Shown: piece by piece, positions 27,665 through 35,694 of the stretch
Layout of the letters: every line of letters begins with the position of its first letter
How positions within the stretch are numbered: position 1 is the first letter of the stretch
Assembly: GCF_015291705.1 (NCBI RefSeq)
Contig: NZ_CP030050.1
Span: 2,356,001-2,420,000 of the forward strand
Direction of reading: 5' to 3'
Source of the DNA: Bradyrhizobium arachidis
GTDB lineage: Bacteria > Pseudomonadota > Alphaproteobacteria > Rhizobiales > Xanthobacteraceae
Length of the DNA: 64,000 nucleotides
Notes under the pieces: generated by a model
Databases searched by the model: none
Seen by the model: the letters and a program-made list of their open reading frames with translations, nothing else
What the model was told of the DNA's origin: nothing
Position numbers and translations under genes: made by a program

Positions 27665-27696
27665 GGCTCCGGCGGGTTGTGCTGGGGCCTTTTTTC
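27665..27696 (+). terminator. Possible plus-strand terminator
   Basis: GGCTCC pairs with GGGGCC across a 13-base loop and is followed at once by six T. The stem is short. No clear gene upstream. Confidence 0.4.
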
Positions 27697-27825
27697 CGGC
27701 CAGCGAGCGGCACCCAGTGCAACGTATTACCTGCAATGTGGAAAGTCCCACAGCTGTTAATTGCGAGCTTAGGAACGAGAGCTCGGCTTTCACATTCCTT
27801 CTGAAGTGCAATCGGGAGCCTTAGC

Positions 27826-28047
27826 ATGGCAATTCAAATCGTGATGGATCATAGCGGCGATAGCCGACACTTCTTCGACAACTCAAATTCAGAAGCATTG
27901 GCAGAGGCGGAGAAGCGTTTTCTGCAATTTGCTCTCAAAGGATATACCGCGGCGGTGCGGAAAGGGCCCGGTGAGGTGAGCAGGATCACCGCGTTCGATC
28001 CGATCGCGGAAGAAACGTTGTTCTTCCCCCGGCTCGTGGGCGGGTGA
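27826..28047 (+). CDS. Conserved-looking small rhizobial protein, first of a pair
   Basis: A 73-residue protein (MAIQIVMDHSGDSRHFFD...). The end, FDPIAEETLFFPRLVGG, and the DHSGDSRH start are features I associate with a recurring short protein of rhizobial islands and symbiotic regions. Its stop lies seven bases before the GTG of the next gene, so the two are probably co-translated. Function unknown. Confidence 0.62.
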   Translation: MAIQIVMDHSGDSRHFFDNSNSEALAEAEKRFLQFALKGYTAAVRKGPGEVSRITAFDPIAEETLFFPRLVGG

Positions 28048-28054
28048 TCACGAG

Positions 28055-28513
28055 GTGACGAGAAGGCTTCGTCGCATCGGCTTTTGGCCCCATCGAAGCG
28101 TCGCGGTTAGCAGGCTTTATCAAGCAGCTAAGGCCGAGAAGACGATTCAGGGGCGTGCGCTACGACTGCTGCGTTCTTGGCTTTCGTCCGAGCAAAGGGC
28201 AGCGTTCGATACCAGGGGGTACTTCGATGTGGTAGGATGCGACAGTGGGAAGCGGTATCGCATCCGGCGGGGAACATCCGGGAACGTCAACGAGATCGAC
28301 GAGTACGGGCGGCTCGACAGGGGCTGGTGTTTCGTCCCGCTGGGTGGCTTGGTCGAGGGCGACGTCATGCTCGCCCAAAAAATAGCTCTTGAGACGGACG
28401 AGGAGCGCGCTTTGAGCGTTGCCAACAGCTTCCCGGGACCGATCCGATGGCGCCTACCCAGATATCGTCCATCAGAGGGGAGGAGTTTGGGCGCACGTTT
28501 TTATTCCAGCTAA
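28055..28513 (+). CDS. Conserved-looking rhizobial protein, second of the pair
   Basis: A 152-residue protein with a GTG start after the preceding stop. A basic N-terminus is followed by RALRLLRSWLSSEQRAAFDT, YFDVVGCDSGKRYRIRRGTS and GDVMLAQKIALETDEERAL, all highly ordered sequence. The C-terminal 25 residues after NSFPG look like read-through, so an ancestral stop may have been lost. Pairing with the preceding small gene suggests a shared role. Function unknown. Confidence 0.6.
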   Translation: MTRRLRRIGFWPHRSVAVSRLYQAAKAEKTIQGRALRLLRSWLSSEQRAAFDTRGYFDVVGCDSGKRYRIRRGTSGNVNEIDEYGRLDRGWCFVPLGGLVEGDVMLAQKIALETDEERALSVANSFPGPIRWRLPRYRPSEGRSLGARFYSS

Positions 28514-28881
28514 GAGCCGGTCGGGACAATCAATAAACCTCCAGACATCGCCCGCAGGTTGGGGAAGTGCGGCTCAACGCCGTCGCAGCATCGAGCTTAA
28601 TCGGCATTGTGTTTCACAATGAAAAGTTCGCGTGCGCCATTCGTTGTCGGCTCACCTAAGCACGGATGCTCCCGCACGAGATCCGGCCGCCTGCGTGCCT
28701 ACTGCGGGGCCAGTTTGGTTCACTGGCGCTGTCCGATGCCGCTGGCTCTCACGAGGCCGGGCTTTTCTTCATTGCTCCAAGTTAGTCGAAACTCTTCCGC
28801 TTGGACCGAGCCATGAGTCGCCTTTGAAGCTCTTGCGTGGTTCAATCTTCCAATCAACAACCTGCTCTCTATTGATCAGCT

Positions 28882-29110
28882 TTAGATCCCGAATAGGATG
28901 AAAGTTTGATCGCAGTCAAACGTCGTCACAATACCAAAGATCCCAATCCCTCGAGCCTCTGCCTTCCCAACAAGTCTCCTCATTAACTTATCAAACGACA
29001 GCGTCTGCTTTCCATCAAAACGACGTTCGTCACTTGTAACTGACTTCGGCGCTCCTTCGATGTCGAACGACGCGATGCCCGCGGCGAGTTTTTCCGCGCC
29101 TATGACGACG
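28882..29110 (-). pseudogene. Truncated ORF of unknown family
   Basis: The minus strand encodes EKLAAGIASFDIEGAPKSV, ERRFDGKQTLSFDKLMRRLV and IGIFGIVTTFDCDQTFILFG before a stop at 28882. The sequence is protein-like but has no start codon at its upstream end, where the frame dissolves. It is probably the 3' end of a lost gene. I do not know the family. The stretch 28514-28881 shows nothing. Confidence 0.35.
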
Positions 29111-29424
29111 GCTCCGCGGGGTCGACAGCGGCCGCCTTCTCGGCCTGTGTCAGACCGACCTGCTGAACGACCACAACCTCACGACGTTGAGACTAAGATT
29201 GAGAACGCGCATGGACGACAAACGATGGCATTGACTTCCTAACCTTGAGGAGGCTGAAACCAGAAACGTGGGTCGCGTCGGCCAAAGCTACCGGACCGAG
29301 GTATCCGTGCTCGAGTTGGCATGTTGGGGGACCCAGTCCCTCCCTTATGCCTGCGTTGTCGTTGGACGAGCGCTCCTCGAGAAGGGAGCGATTACCGCGG
29401 CGTCCAGTTACGAGCATCCATCGG

Positions 29425-29667
29425 TGCTACGCTGCGACAGATCGCAGCGACTTGGCTCATGCAGCGAGGCGCGGATTCGTGGCAGGCAGCGGGGTATCTC
29501 GGGATGTAGCTTGAGGTGCTGTCAACACGTATGGCCATCACAATCCCGACGATTTGTCCGATGCCGTCGACAGAATCGCTAAGTGCTACCCAGTCAGCGA
29601 ACGAAAAGCGCACGTATCTGGTGCGATATCTGGTGCGGTGCTTCCGATGAAACGAAACCGGCCTTGA
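29425..29667 (+). pseudogene. Decayed integrase C-terminus next to the tRNA
   Basis: ATLRQIAATWLMQRGADSWQ and AAGYLGM, then a stop, then in a shifted frame VNTYGHHNPDDLSDAVDRIA and SERKAHVSGA, match the last 75 residues of the intact integrase at 19211-20449 almost residue by residue. The catalytic HTLRH has become ATLRQ. The rest of the gene is gone. It lies just inside the tRNA attachment site, where an island's own integrase is expected. Confidence 0.8.
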
Positions 29668-29684
29668 TAAGTCACTGATTTCAT

Positions 29685-29760
29685 TGGTGGGCCCGGCAGG
29701 ACTCGAACCTGCAACCAGACCGTTATGAGCGGCCGGCTCTAACCATTGAGCTACAGGCCC
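29685..29760 (-). tRNA. tRNA-Ile2 with CAU anticodon (lysidine type), CCA encoded
   Basis: The minus strand folds into a full cloverleaf: acceptor GGGCCTG/CGGGCCC, D-arm GCTCAATGGTTAGAGC, anticodon arm GGCCG-CTCATAA-CGGTC, T-arm CAGG-TTCGAGT-CCTG, then ACCA. The anticodon is CAU. The body matches the minor isoleucine tRNA, whose C34 is changed to lysidine, rather than an initiator or elongator Met tRNA. Its 3' end forms the right end of the island (attachment sequence 29686-29700). Confidence 0.93.
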
Positions 29761-30089
29761 CGCCGCGGGACGGCCCTTCGCGAATGCGCGGCCGGCAACG
29801 GTGCGCGGTTCGTTTACAGGGATGGAGGCGGGGGTGCAATGCTGGCACCCGTGGATGGGAACGCCGGCATGGCTGGGTCAGTTATTTCTAAATTCCCGAA
29901 ATCGGCGATGATGCCCTTATGCTCCTGTTTTGCCCGACGATCAAATGGGTTTTCGCGGCCAGGCGCGTTCGATTTTGTAACCCATTGCAATTGCGTTGGT
30001 TTTCTACTGTGCATGGGGTTGTTTTCGTTTTTTGAGTGAAGGGGCCTTGCGGCCCCTCCGATGGCTTGCTTGCGAGCCGCCAGGCCCGC
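29761..30089. other. Intergenic stretch after the tRNA
   Basis: No gene seen. GGGGCCTTGCGGCCCC at 30041-30056 is a short palindrome beyond the end of the TctC-like gene, but it has no T-run on the correct side for a standard terminator. The return of GC-rich sequence marks the end of the foreign block. Confidence 0.45.
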
Positions 30090-31064
30090 CTAGTCGACCG
30101 AGACCCCGGCGAACTCCACCACTTTGCGCCACTTCTCGGTCTCGTCGGCGACCAGCTTGCCGAACTCTGCGGGCGCCATGGGCTTGGGGATGCCGCCATT
30201 CTCGGTCAGCCGCGCGATCACCTTCGGGTCCTTCAGCGCTTCGCCGACAGCCTTGTTGAGGATCTCGATCACCTCGCTCGGCGTGCCCTTGGGCGCGGAG
30301 ATGCCGTAGAAGCCGACCGATTCGAAGCCGGGCACGGTCTCGGCGATCGCCGGCACATCAGGCACGGTCGGCCAGCGCTGCGGCGAGGTCACACCAAGGG
30401 CGCGGACATTGCCGCCGCGCGACTGCTCGAGCGCGGAGGGCAAATTGTCGAAGATCAGCTGCACCTTGTTGGAGATGATGTCGGGGAAGGCGATCGCCGA
30501 GCCGCGATAGGGCACGTGGATCATGTCGCACTTGGTCATCGCCTTGAACAGCTCGGCCGACATGTGCACCGAGGTGCCGTTGCCGGATGAGGCATAGGAG
30601 ATCTTGCCGGGATTGGCCTTGCAATAGTCGATGAACTCCTGGACCGTCTTGGCCGGAAACGCGTTGGAGACGACCAGCATGTTGGTGAGCTGCATGATGC
30701 TCGCCACCGGCACGGTGTCGCGCAGGAAGTCGAACGGCAGCTTCTTGTACAGCGAGGTCGAGATCGCGTTGTTGGGCGCGACGAACAGCAGCGTGTAGCC
30801 ATCGGGGGCTGCGTTGATCGCAGCCGCGGCCGCGATATTGCCGCCGGAGCCGGCGCGGTTCTCGACGATGAACTGCTGGCCGAGGCGATCAGACAGCGCC
30901 TGCGCCATAATTCGCGCCACGATGTCGACCGGGCCGCCGGCGGCAAAGCCGATCATCCAGTGCACGGGGCGGTCGGGGTAGGCGGCGGAGGCGGGAGGGG
31001 AGACGCTGAAAAGACCTAAGAGAAGTGTGAGCCCGAAAAAACCGTTACGCAAAATTCGCAACAT
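30090..31064 (-). CDS. Bug-family (TctC-like) periplasmic substrate-binding protein
   Basis: A 324-residue binding protein of the tripartite tricarboxylate transporter type. The start at 31064 gives a signal peptide (ILRNGFFGLTLLLGLFSVSP...ASA) and has GGGAGA in front; the frame goes up to 31100. YPDRPVHWMIGFAAGGPVDI, QQFIVENRAGSGGNIAAAAA and the late VGFYGISAPKGTP are family hallmarks. It would capture a small carboxylate in the periplasm. No TctA or TctB membrane gene is nearby. It is divergent from the TAXI gene. Confidence 0.9.
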   Translation of the reverse strand: MLRILRNGFFGLTLLLGLFSVSPPASAAYPDRPVHWMIGFAAGGPVDIVARIMAQALSDRLGQQFIVENRAGSGGNIAAAAAINAAPDGYTLLFVAPNNAISTSLYKKLPFDFLRDTVPVASIMQLTNMLVVSNAFPAKTVQEFIDYCKANPGKISYASSGNGTSVHMSAELFKAMTKCDMIHVPYRGSAIAFPDIISNKVQLIFDNLPSALEQSRGGNVRALGVTSPQRWPTVPDVPAIAETVPGFESVGFYGISAPKGTPSEVIEILNKAVGEALKDPKVIARLTENGGIPKPMAPAEFGKLVADETEKWRKVVEFAGVSVD

Positions 31065-31170
31065 GACGTCTCCCATTGTTCTATTGTCGTTGTGGGGCAT
31101 GCTTTCACAAAAACGGGCCGCTGCCTACATCGCCGCAAGTCGGTGTTGACGCAGGCCGCCGGGACTGACC

Positions 31171-32133
31171 ATGAGATTCGCAATTCTCCTTCTCGCAGCG
31201 GTGCTGCCCCTCGGCCCCGCCGTTGCTCAAACCGGAGGCAAGGCCATTTCGAGCACGACACTCAGCCTCGGCACCGCGACGCCGGGCGGCGGCTTCCCGC
31301 TTTATGGCAATGCCTTTGCCGAGGTGATGAACGCGGCTGATCCGCAAATCACCATCGCGCCGCGCAACACCAAGGGCAGCAACGAGAACATTCCGCTGCT
31401 GGAGAAGGGCGAGCTCGATCTCGCCTTGGTCGCGGGCGAGCCGGCCTATGAGGCCTTTGCCGGCATCGGCCGCGCGCCCGTGCGGCTGAAGATCTTGACG
31501 GCGATCTATTCCAACCCCGGCATGTTCGTGGTGCGGGCGGACAGTCCCTACAAGACGATTGCCGATCTCGTCGGACAGCCGGTCGCGTTCGGCGCCAAGG
31601 GCTCGGGCCTGCCGATCCTGGCGCGCTATGTGCTCGATGGCCTTGGCCTCAAGCAGGACGAGGACTTCAAGGCCATCTATCTCGACCGCGCCGGTGACGG
31701 CCCTGCGATGGTCGAGGACAGCCGCGTGGCCGCACTCTGGGGCGCCGGCATCGGCTGGCCCGGCTTTGCCGCGGTGGCGTCGAGCGCAGCAGGCGCGCGC
31801 TTCATCGCGCCCAGCGCGGAGGAGATCGCGCGCATCCGCGCCAAGCATGCGTTCCTGAAACCGCTCACGGTGCCGGCGGGCTCCTATCCGAAGCAGAGCG
31901 AGCCGATCGCCTCGCTCGGCTCCTGGAGTTTCGTCCTCACCCGCGAGGACCTGCCCGACGATGTCGCCTATCGCCTGGCGAAGACGCTGCACGGCGTCGA
32001 GGCCACCTTCTGCAAGCAGCTCGCGCAGGCCTGCGAGACCACGGCCGCGAACACGGTGGCGGCCGCGCCGAAGGCGGAGCTGATCCATCCGGGTGTGATG
32101 AAGTATTTTCGCGAGATCGGGGTGATGAAATAG
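31171..32133 (+). CDS. TAXI-family TRAP transporter solute receptor
   Basis: A 320-residue exported binding protein with signal peptide (FAILLLAAVLPLGPAVAQ). LSLGTATPGGGFPLYGNAFA and STKGSNENI-like TKGSNENIPLLEKGELDLAL, DLVGQPVAFGAKGSG are typical of the TAXI group. Such receptors usually feed a fused DctQM permease, which is absent here. Divergent from the TctC-like gene with about 105 bases between, and convergent with the LivK-like gene. Confidence 0.88.
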   Translation: MRFAILLLAAVLPLGPAVAQTGGKAISSTTLSLGTATPGGGFPLYGNAFAEVMNAADPQITIAPRNTKGSNENIPLLEKGELDLALVAGEPAYEAFAGIGRAPVRLKILTAIYSNPGMFVVRADSPYKTIADLVGQPVAFGAKGSGLPILARYVLDGLGLKQDEDFKAIYLDRAGDGPAMVEDSRVAALWGAGIGWPGFAAVASSAAGARFIAPSAEEIARIRAKHAFLKPLTVPAGSYPKQSEPIASLGSWSFVLTREDLPDDVAYRLAKTLHGVEATFCKQLAQACETTAANTVAAAPKAELIHPGVMKYFREIGVMK

Positions 32134-32136
32134 CGA

Positions 32137-32202
32137 ATGGCGAGTCGCGAGTCGCGAATGCAGGCATCCCCTATTCGCCACTCCCTATTCGCCACTCGCC
32201 AT
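32137..32202. repeat. Inverted and tandem repeat between convergent genes
   Basis: CTATTCGCCACTC is repeated in tandem at 32171-32183 and 32185-32197. ATGGCGAGT (32137-32145) is inverted as ACTCGCCAT (32194-32202). The structure lies between two stop codons and may act as a two-way terminator or as a repeated extragenic element. Confidence 0.6.
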
Positions 32203-32204
32203 CA

Positions 32205-33419
32205 TCACTTCTTCACCAGCGCGCACGCCGGGTCCGGCGGCCCGAACGCCTTCTCGCCGGAGATCGTGGTGAGGATCTTGTAATAATCCCACGGGTACTT
32301 GCTCTCCTCCGGCGTCTTCACCTGCACCAGCCAGAGGTCGTGCACCATCAGATTGTCCTCGCGGATCTTGCCGTTGCGGGCGAAGAAATCCTCGACCGGC
32401 TTCTCGCGCATCTTCGCCGCGACTTTCAGCGGATCGTCGGTGCCGGCGTCCTTGATGGCGTTGAGATAGTGGATCACGCTCGAATAGACGCCGGCTTGCC
32501 ACATCGACGGCATCTTGTTCATCTTGGCGAAATAGCGCTTCGACCACTCGCGGGTCTTGTCGTCCATGTCCCAATAGAACGACGTCGTCAGGAGCAGGCC
32601 TTGCGCTGCTTGCAGGCCGAGACCGTGGATGTCGGTGATCAACGCCAGCAGCGCCGCCATCTGCTGGCCGCCCTTGAACACGCCGAACTCCGAGCCGGTC
32701 TTGATCTCGTTCATGTTGTTGGGCGGGCCTGCCGCAATGCCGATGATCTTGGCCTTGGAGGCCTGCGCCTGCAGCACGAAGGAGGAGAGATCGGGTGTTG
32801 CCAGCGGCGGCTTCACCGAGCCCAGCACCTTGCCGCCATTGGCGGTGATGACGCTGGAGGCGTCGCGTTCGAGGGAGTGACCGAAGGCGTAGTCGTCGGT
32901 GATGAAGAACCAGCTGTCGCCGCCGCGCTTCACCACGGCATCCGCGGTGCCGACCGCGAGCGCGCGGGTGTCGAACACCCATTGCATCGCATAAGGCGAG
33001 CAGAACTTGCCGTGGAAATCCGCGGTGCCGGTGGAGTGGGTGATGAACAGCTTTTTCTTCTCGTTGGCGATGTTCTGCACCGCAAGGCCAACGGCGGAGA
33101 CCGGCACGTCGACGATCAGATCGACCTGGTCGACGTCGTACCAGCGCCGCGCGATCCCGGCGCCGATGTCGGCCTTGAGCTGGTGGTCGCCGATCACGAT
33201 GCTGATCGGCTTGCCGAGCACAGTGCCGCCGAAATCGTCGATCGCCATCTGCGCCGCGGTCACCGAGCCCTGGCCCGTCGGCGCGGAGGCGGGGCCGTTC
33301 ATGTCGGTGAGCACGCCGATCTTGACGACATTGTCGGACACCTGCGCCATTGCGGCACCCGGCAATAGCGCTGCCGCCAAGGCAGCCGCGACCGGCAGTC
33401 CAAATCTCGCTGGATTCAC
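32205..33419 (-). CDS. LivK-like ABC transporter substrate-binding protein
   Basis: A 404-residue periplasmic binding protein of the branched-chain amino acid type. Signal peptide (VAAALAAALLPGAAMAQ), then VKIGVLTDMNGPASAPTGQG and GKPISIVIGDHQLKADIGAG, the usual first strands. A late AVGTADAVVKRGGDSWFFIT, DYAFGHSLERD, is the second-lobe signature. In rhizobia members of this group bind many ligands, including aromatic acids and amides. No livHMGF genes are present. Confidence 0.88.
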   Translation of the reverse strand: MNPARFGLPVAAALAAALLPGAAMAQVSDNVVKIGVLTDMNGPASAPTGQGSVTAAQMAIDDFGGTVLGKPISIVIGDHQLKADIGAGIARRWYDVDQVDLIVDVPVSAVGLAVQNIANEKKKLFITHSTGTADFHGKFCSPYAMQWVFDTRALAVGTADAVVKRGGDSWFFITDDYAFGHSLERDASSVITANGGKVLGSVKPPLATPDLSSFVLQAQASKAKIIGIAAGPPNNMNEIKTGSEFGVFKGGQQMAALLALITDIHGLGLQAAQGLLLTTSFYWDMDDKTREWSKRYFAKMNKMPSMWQAGVYSSVIHYLNAIKDAGTDDPLKVAAKMREKPVEDFFARNGKIREDNLMVHDLWLVQVKTPEESKYPWDYYKILTTISGEKAFGPPDPACALVKK

Positions 33420-33518
33420 GCTTGTCCTCCCCTGATCCGGCGCGTTGGCCGGTGTTGCCCCGGGTATGGCCCGGCTGAATTGGTTTCTTTTGCAACTATT
33501 AGGGGGCAGGCGTCAATG

Positions 33519-34412
33519 TCAGGCTGCGAAGCGGATCTGTCCTGCGGGCGAGGGATCGTAGCCGGTCAGCTCCTCGGCGCGCTGGCGCAGCCGCCGTTCG
33601 TTCAGGAACCGGATCAGGGCCTGCATGGCGGGGCGGAAATAGCTGCGCTGCCGCATCGCAAGATCGAAATTCTCCCAGACCAGCGGCACGAAATCGAGCC
33701 CGGCCGAGCGCGCCGCCGCCCGCGTCGCGACGCCGCAGTCCGCCTGTCCCGCGCGCACGATCTCGGCGAGGTCCGGGCCGGTGAGGGCCGGCGTCTCGAC
33801 CCGGTGCACATCCCGCGTCGAGGCGCCGGCGCGCTTGAGCAGCACGTCGAGCAGCATCTGCGCGCCCGTGCCCTGTTGCCGCATCGCCATCCTGGCGCCG
33901 AGCGCGAGCACGTCGGCGAGGCCGCGCAGCCGCTTCGGGTTGCCCGGCGACAGCACGAGGCCCTGCTCGCGGCGCACGAACGCGACCAGCACCGCATCAT
34001 GCAGGTCCGGCGCGTCGCGCAGCGCCGTCGCACTGGCGTCGGCGGCAAGATTGCCGTCGGCATCGAGGCTGTGGAAGTGCACCGCAGCCGCCATCACCTC
34101 GTCGCGCTGCAAGCGCTCGAGCCCGCGCGCGCTGCCCTCGCTCATCGATCCCAAGCCCGAGCCGGATTCGCGCAGGCCCCAATCCAATAGCTCGTCCTGG
34201 CTGCCGCCCACGACCGGCGGCGGCTCCGCGATCAGCATGCCGGCGGGACGCGCGAGGCCCGACAGCACCCAGAGGTCGAGCTCGTGCCGCGGGAAGAGCC
34301 ACTTGCCGGTCACCTTGGTGCAGGGGATCGCGCCGTTGGTGACGAGTTCGTAGAGCTTGCGTTCGCCGAGCCGGAGATAGTCGGCGGCTTCGCTGGTCGT
34401 CAGGAATTCCAT
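33519..34412 (-). CDS. HTH plus PBP-like domain regulator (Mo/W-type)
   Basis: A 297-residue protein with an excisionase-type HTH (FLTTSEAADYLRLGERKLYE) at the N-terminus and a periplasmic-binding-protein-like domain after about residue 85 (PF12727 pattern: DEVMAAAVHFHS, GLADVLALGARMAMRQQGTG, QADCGVATRAAA). The same type of C-terminal domain forms the end of the MoeA fusion at 36814. It is divergent from the tungstate-type binding protein gene, so I infer that it senses molybdate, tungstate or a cofactor and controls that operon. It has no signal peptide. Confidence 0.82.
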   Translation of the reverse strand: MEFLTTSEAADYLRLGERKLYELVTNGAIPCTKVTGKWLFPRHELDLWVLSGLARPAGMLIAEPPPVVGGSQDELLDWGLRESGSGLGSMSEGSARGLERLQRDEVMAAAVHFHSLDADGNLAADASATALRDAPDLHDAVLVAFVRREQGLVLSPGNPKRLRGLADVLALGARMAMRQQGTGAQMLLDVLLKRAGASTRDVHRVETPALTGPDLAEIVRAGQADCGVATRAAARSAGLDFVPLVWENFDLAMRQRSYFRPAMQALIRFLNERRLRQRAEELTGYDPSPAGQIRFAA

Positions 34413-34806
34413 CCTGCATTCCTATGCAAATTCTTGCTTCTTTTTGACGTTCGACGCAGGTGGAATTCTGCATTTCAATTTGTGTTCATCGGAACCATGC
34501 ACGATGATCTCGCTGCTTTGCAACACATCCTCGCGCGCGATTTTTGCTTTGGTGAACGATCCTGTTGCGCGCGCATGACGCGAGGGTTGCGATCGCGATC
34601 GAGATGAGCGCCGCAGCCTTGCCGAACTTTCCCGAGTGTCACGCCTTTGAACGGTTGCGCCGGCGCGGCGAAGTCTGCTGCTGGTGGTGATCAGATGTCA
34701 GCTCTATCTGTCGTTGTCAGGACCCGCGCCGCGAAGCGACAATGCGTCACGAGTGCGGCGCAATCGATCATCATCATGACCGCGTCATATCCGAGGGAAC
34801 CCGCTC
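34413..34806. promoter_or_regulatory. Divergent region between the HTH-PBP regulator and the TupA-like gene
   Basis: About 390 bases without a gene. It must contain the promoters of both neighbours and is the natural place for the regulator's operator. I did not find a convincing ModE-type box or a clear inverted repeat. Confidence 0.4.
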
Positions 34807-35640
34807 ATGGCCGTTCGCCGCCTGTCCGCTCTGCTTGCGCTTCTCTGCGGCCTTGCCGCAGGCGTCGTGGCGTCGTCCGCGGAGGACCGCGCGATCGTGC
34901 TGGCGACGACGGCATCGACGCAGGAGTCCGGCCTGCTCGACTATCTCCTGCCGATCTTCCGCGACAGGACCGGCATCGACGTCACGGTGATTGCGCGGCG
35001 CGCCGATGAGGTGCTCGACGGCGCGCGACGGGGCGAAGCCGACGTGGTGCTGATGCATGCGCGGCCGCAGGAGGAGAAATTCGTCGCCGACGGTTTTGCA
35101 TCGAAACGCTACGACGTGATGTACAACGACTATCTGCTGATCGGCCCGAAGAGCGACCCCGCCGGCGTGAAGGGCAAGGACATCGCGACCGCGCTGAAGG
35201 CGATCGAGGCCAAGGGCGCGCCGTTCGTGACGCGCGGCGATCGCTCGGGCACCCACGCAGCCGAGCTCGCGCTGTGGATCGTCGCCGGCATCGACATCGC
35301 AAGTGCCAAGGGCGCCTGGTATCGCGAGGCGAGGCAAGGCATGAACGCGGCACTCGAGGCCGCGCGCGCTGCGAATGGCTATGTGCTGTCCGACCGCGGT
35401 AGCTGGATCGCCTTCAAGGAGCGCGGCGATCTCGACATCGTCGTCGAAGGCGACAAGCGGCTGCTCAACCAGTACGGCGTGATGCTGGTCAATCCTGAAA
35501 AATTCCCGGACGTGAAGAAGGAGCTGGGGCAGGCCTTTGTCGACTGGCTGACCTCACCGGAGGGACAGACCGCGATCGCCGGCTACAAGGTCGACGGACA
35601 GCAGCTGTTTTTTCCGAATGCCGACAGGTCAGGCGGCTGA
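34807..35640 (+). CDS. tupA: TupA-like tungstate (or molybdate) binding protein
   Basis: A 277-residue exported binding protein. Signal peptide (LSALLALLCGLAAGVVASSA). LATTASTQESGLLDYLLPIF is the oxyanion-binding start typical of TupA, followed by GARRGEADVVLMHARPQEEK and PFVTRGDRSGTHAAELALW, where Thr, Ser and Arg form the anion pocket. TupA-type proteins prefer tungstate, but molybdate cannot be excluded. The permease and ATPase genes (TupB, TupC) are missing from this window. It is followed within 55 bases by MoeA-like genes. Confidence 0.85.
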   Translation: MAVRRLSALLALLCGLAAGVVASSAEDRAIVLATTASTQESGLLDYLLPIFRDRTGIDVTVIARRADEVLDGARRGEADVVLMHARPQEEKFVADGFASKRYDVMYNDYLLIGPKSDPAGVKGKDIATALKAIEAKGAPFVTRGDRSGTHAAELALWIVAGIDIASAKGAWYREARQGMNAALEAARAANGYVLSDRGSWIAFKERGDLDIVVEGDKRLLNQYGVMLVNPEKFPDVKKELGQAFVDWLTSPEGQTAIAGYKVDGQQLFFPNADRSGG

Positions 35641-35694
35641 TGGCTGCATCGTCGGCGGTTGCCAAACCGGGCGATGCATGGTCCATCATGGCGC

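Larger units (their letters stand above)
26760..27825. other. About 1 kb without recognisable genes
   Basis: Open frames here lack motifs and start signals. The only structures seen are the palindrome at 26971-27011 and a terminator-like hairpin at 27665-27696. The stretch may hold decayed genes too eroded to recognise. Confidence 0.4.

Noticed and set aside
29685..29760. tRNA-Met
   Set aside because: The anticodon is CAU, but the body and stem pairs follow the minor isoleucine tRNA (lysidine-modified) pattern and lack initiator features.
30536..30946. Minus-strand frame of Ser/Arg-rich composition inside the TctC-like gene
   Set aside because: Out-of-frame shadow of the binding-protein gene on the same strand.
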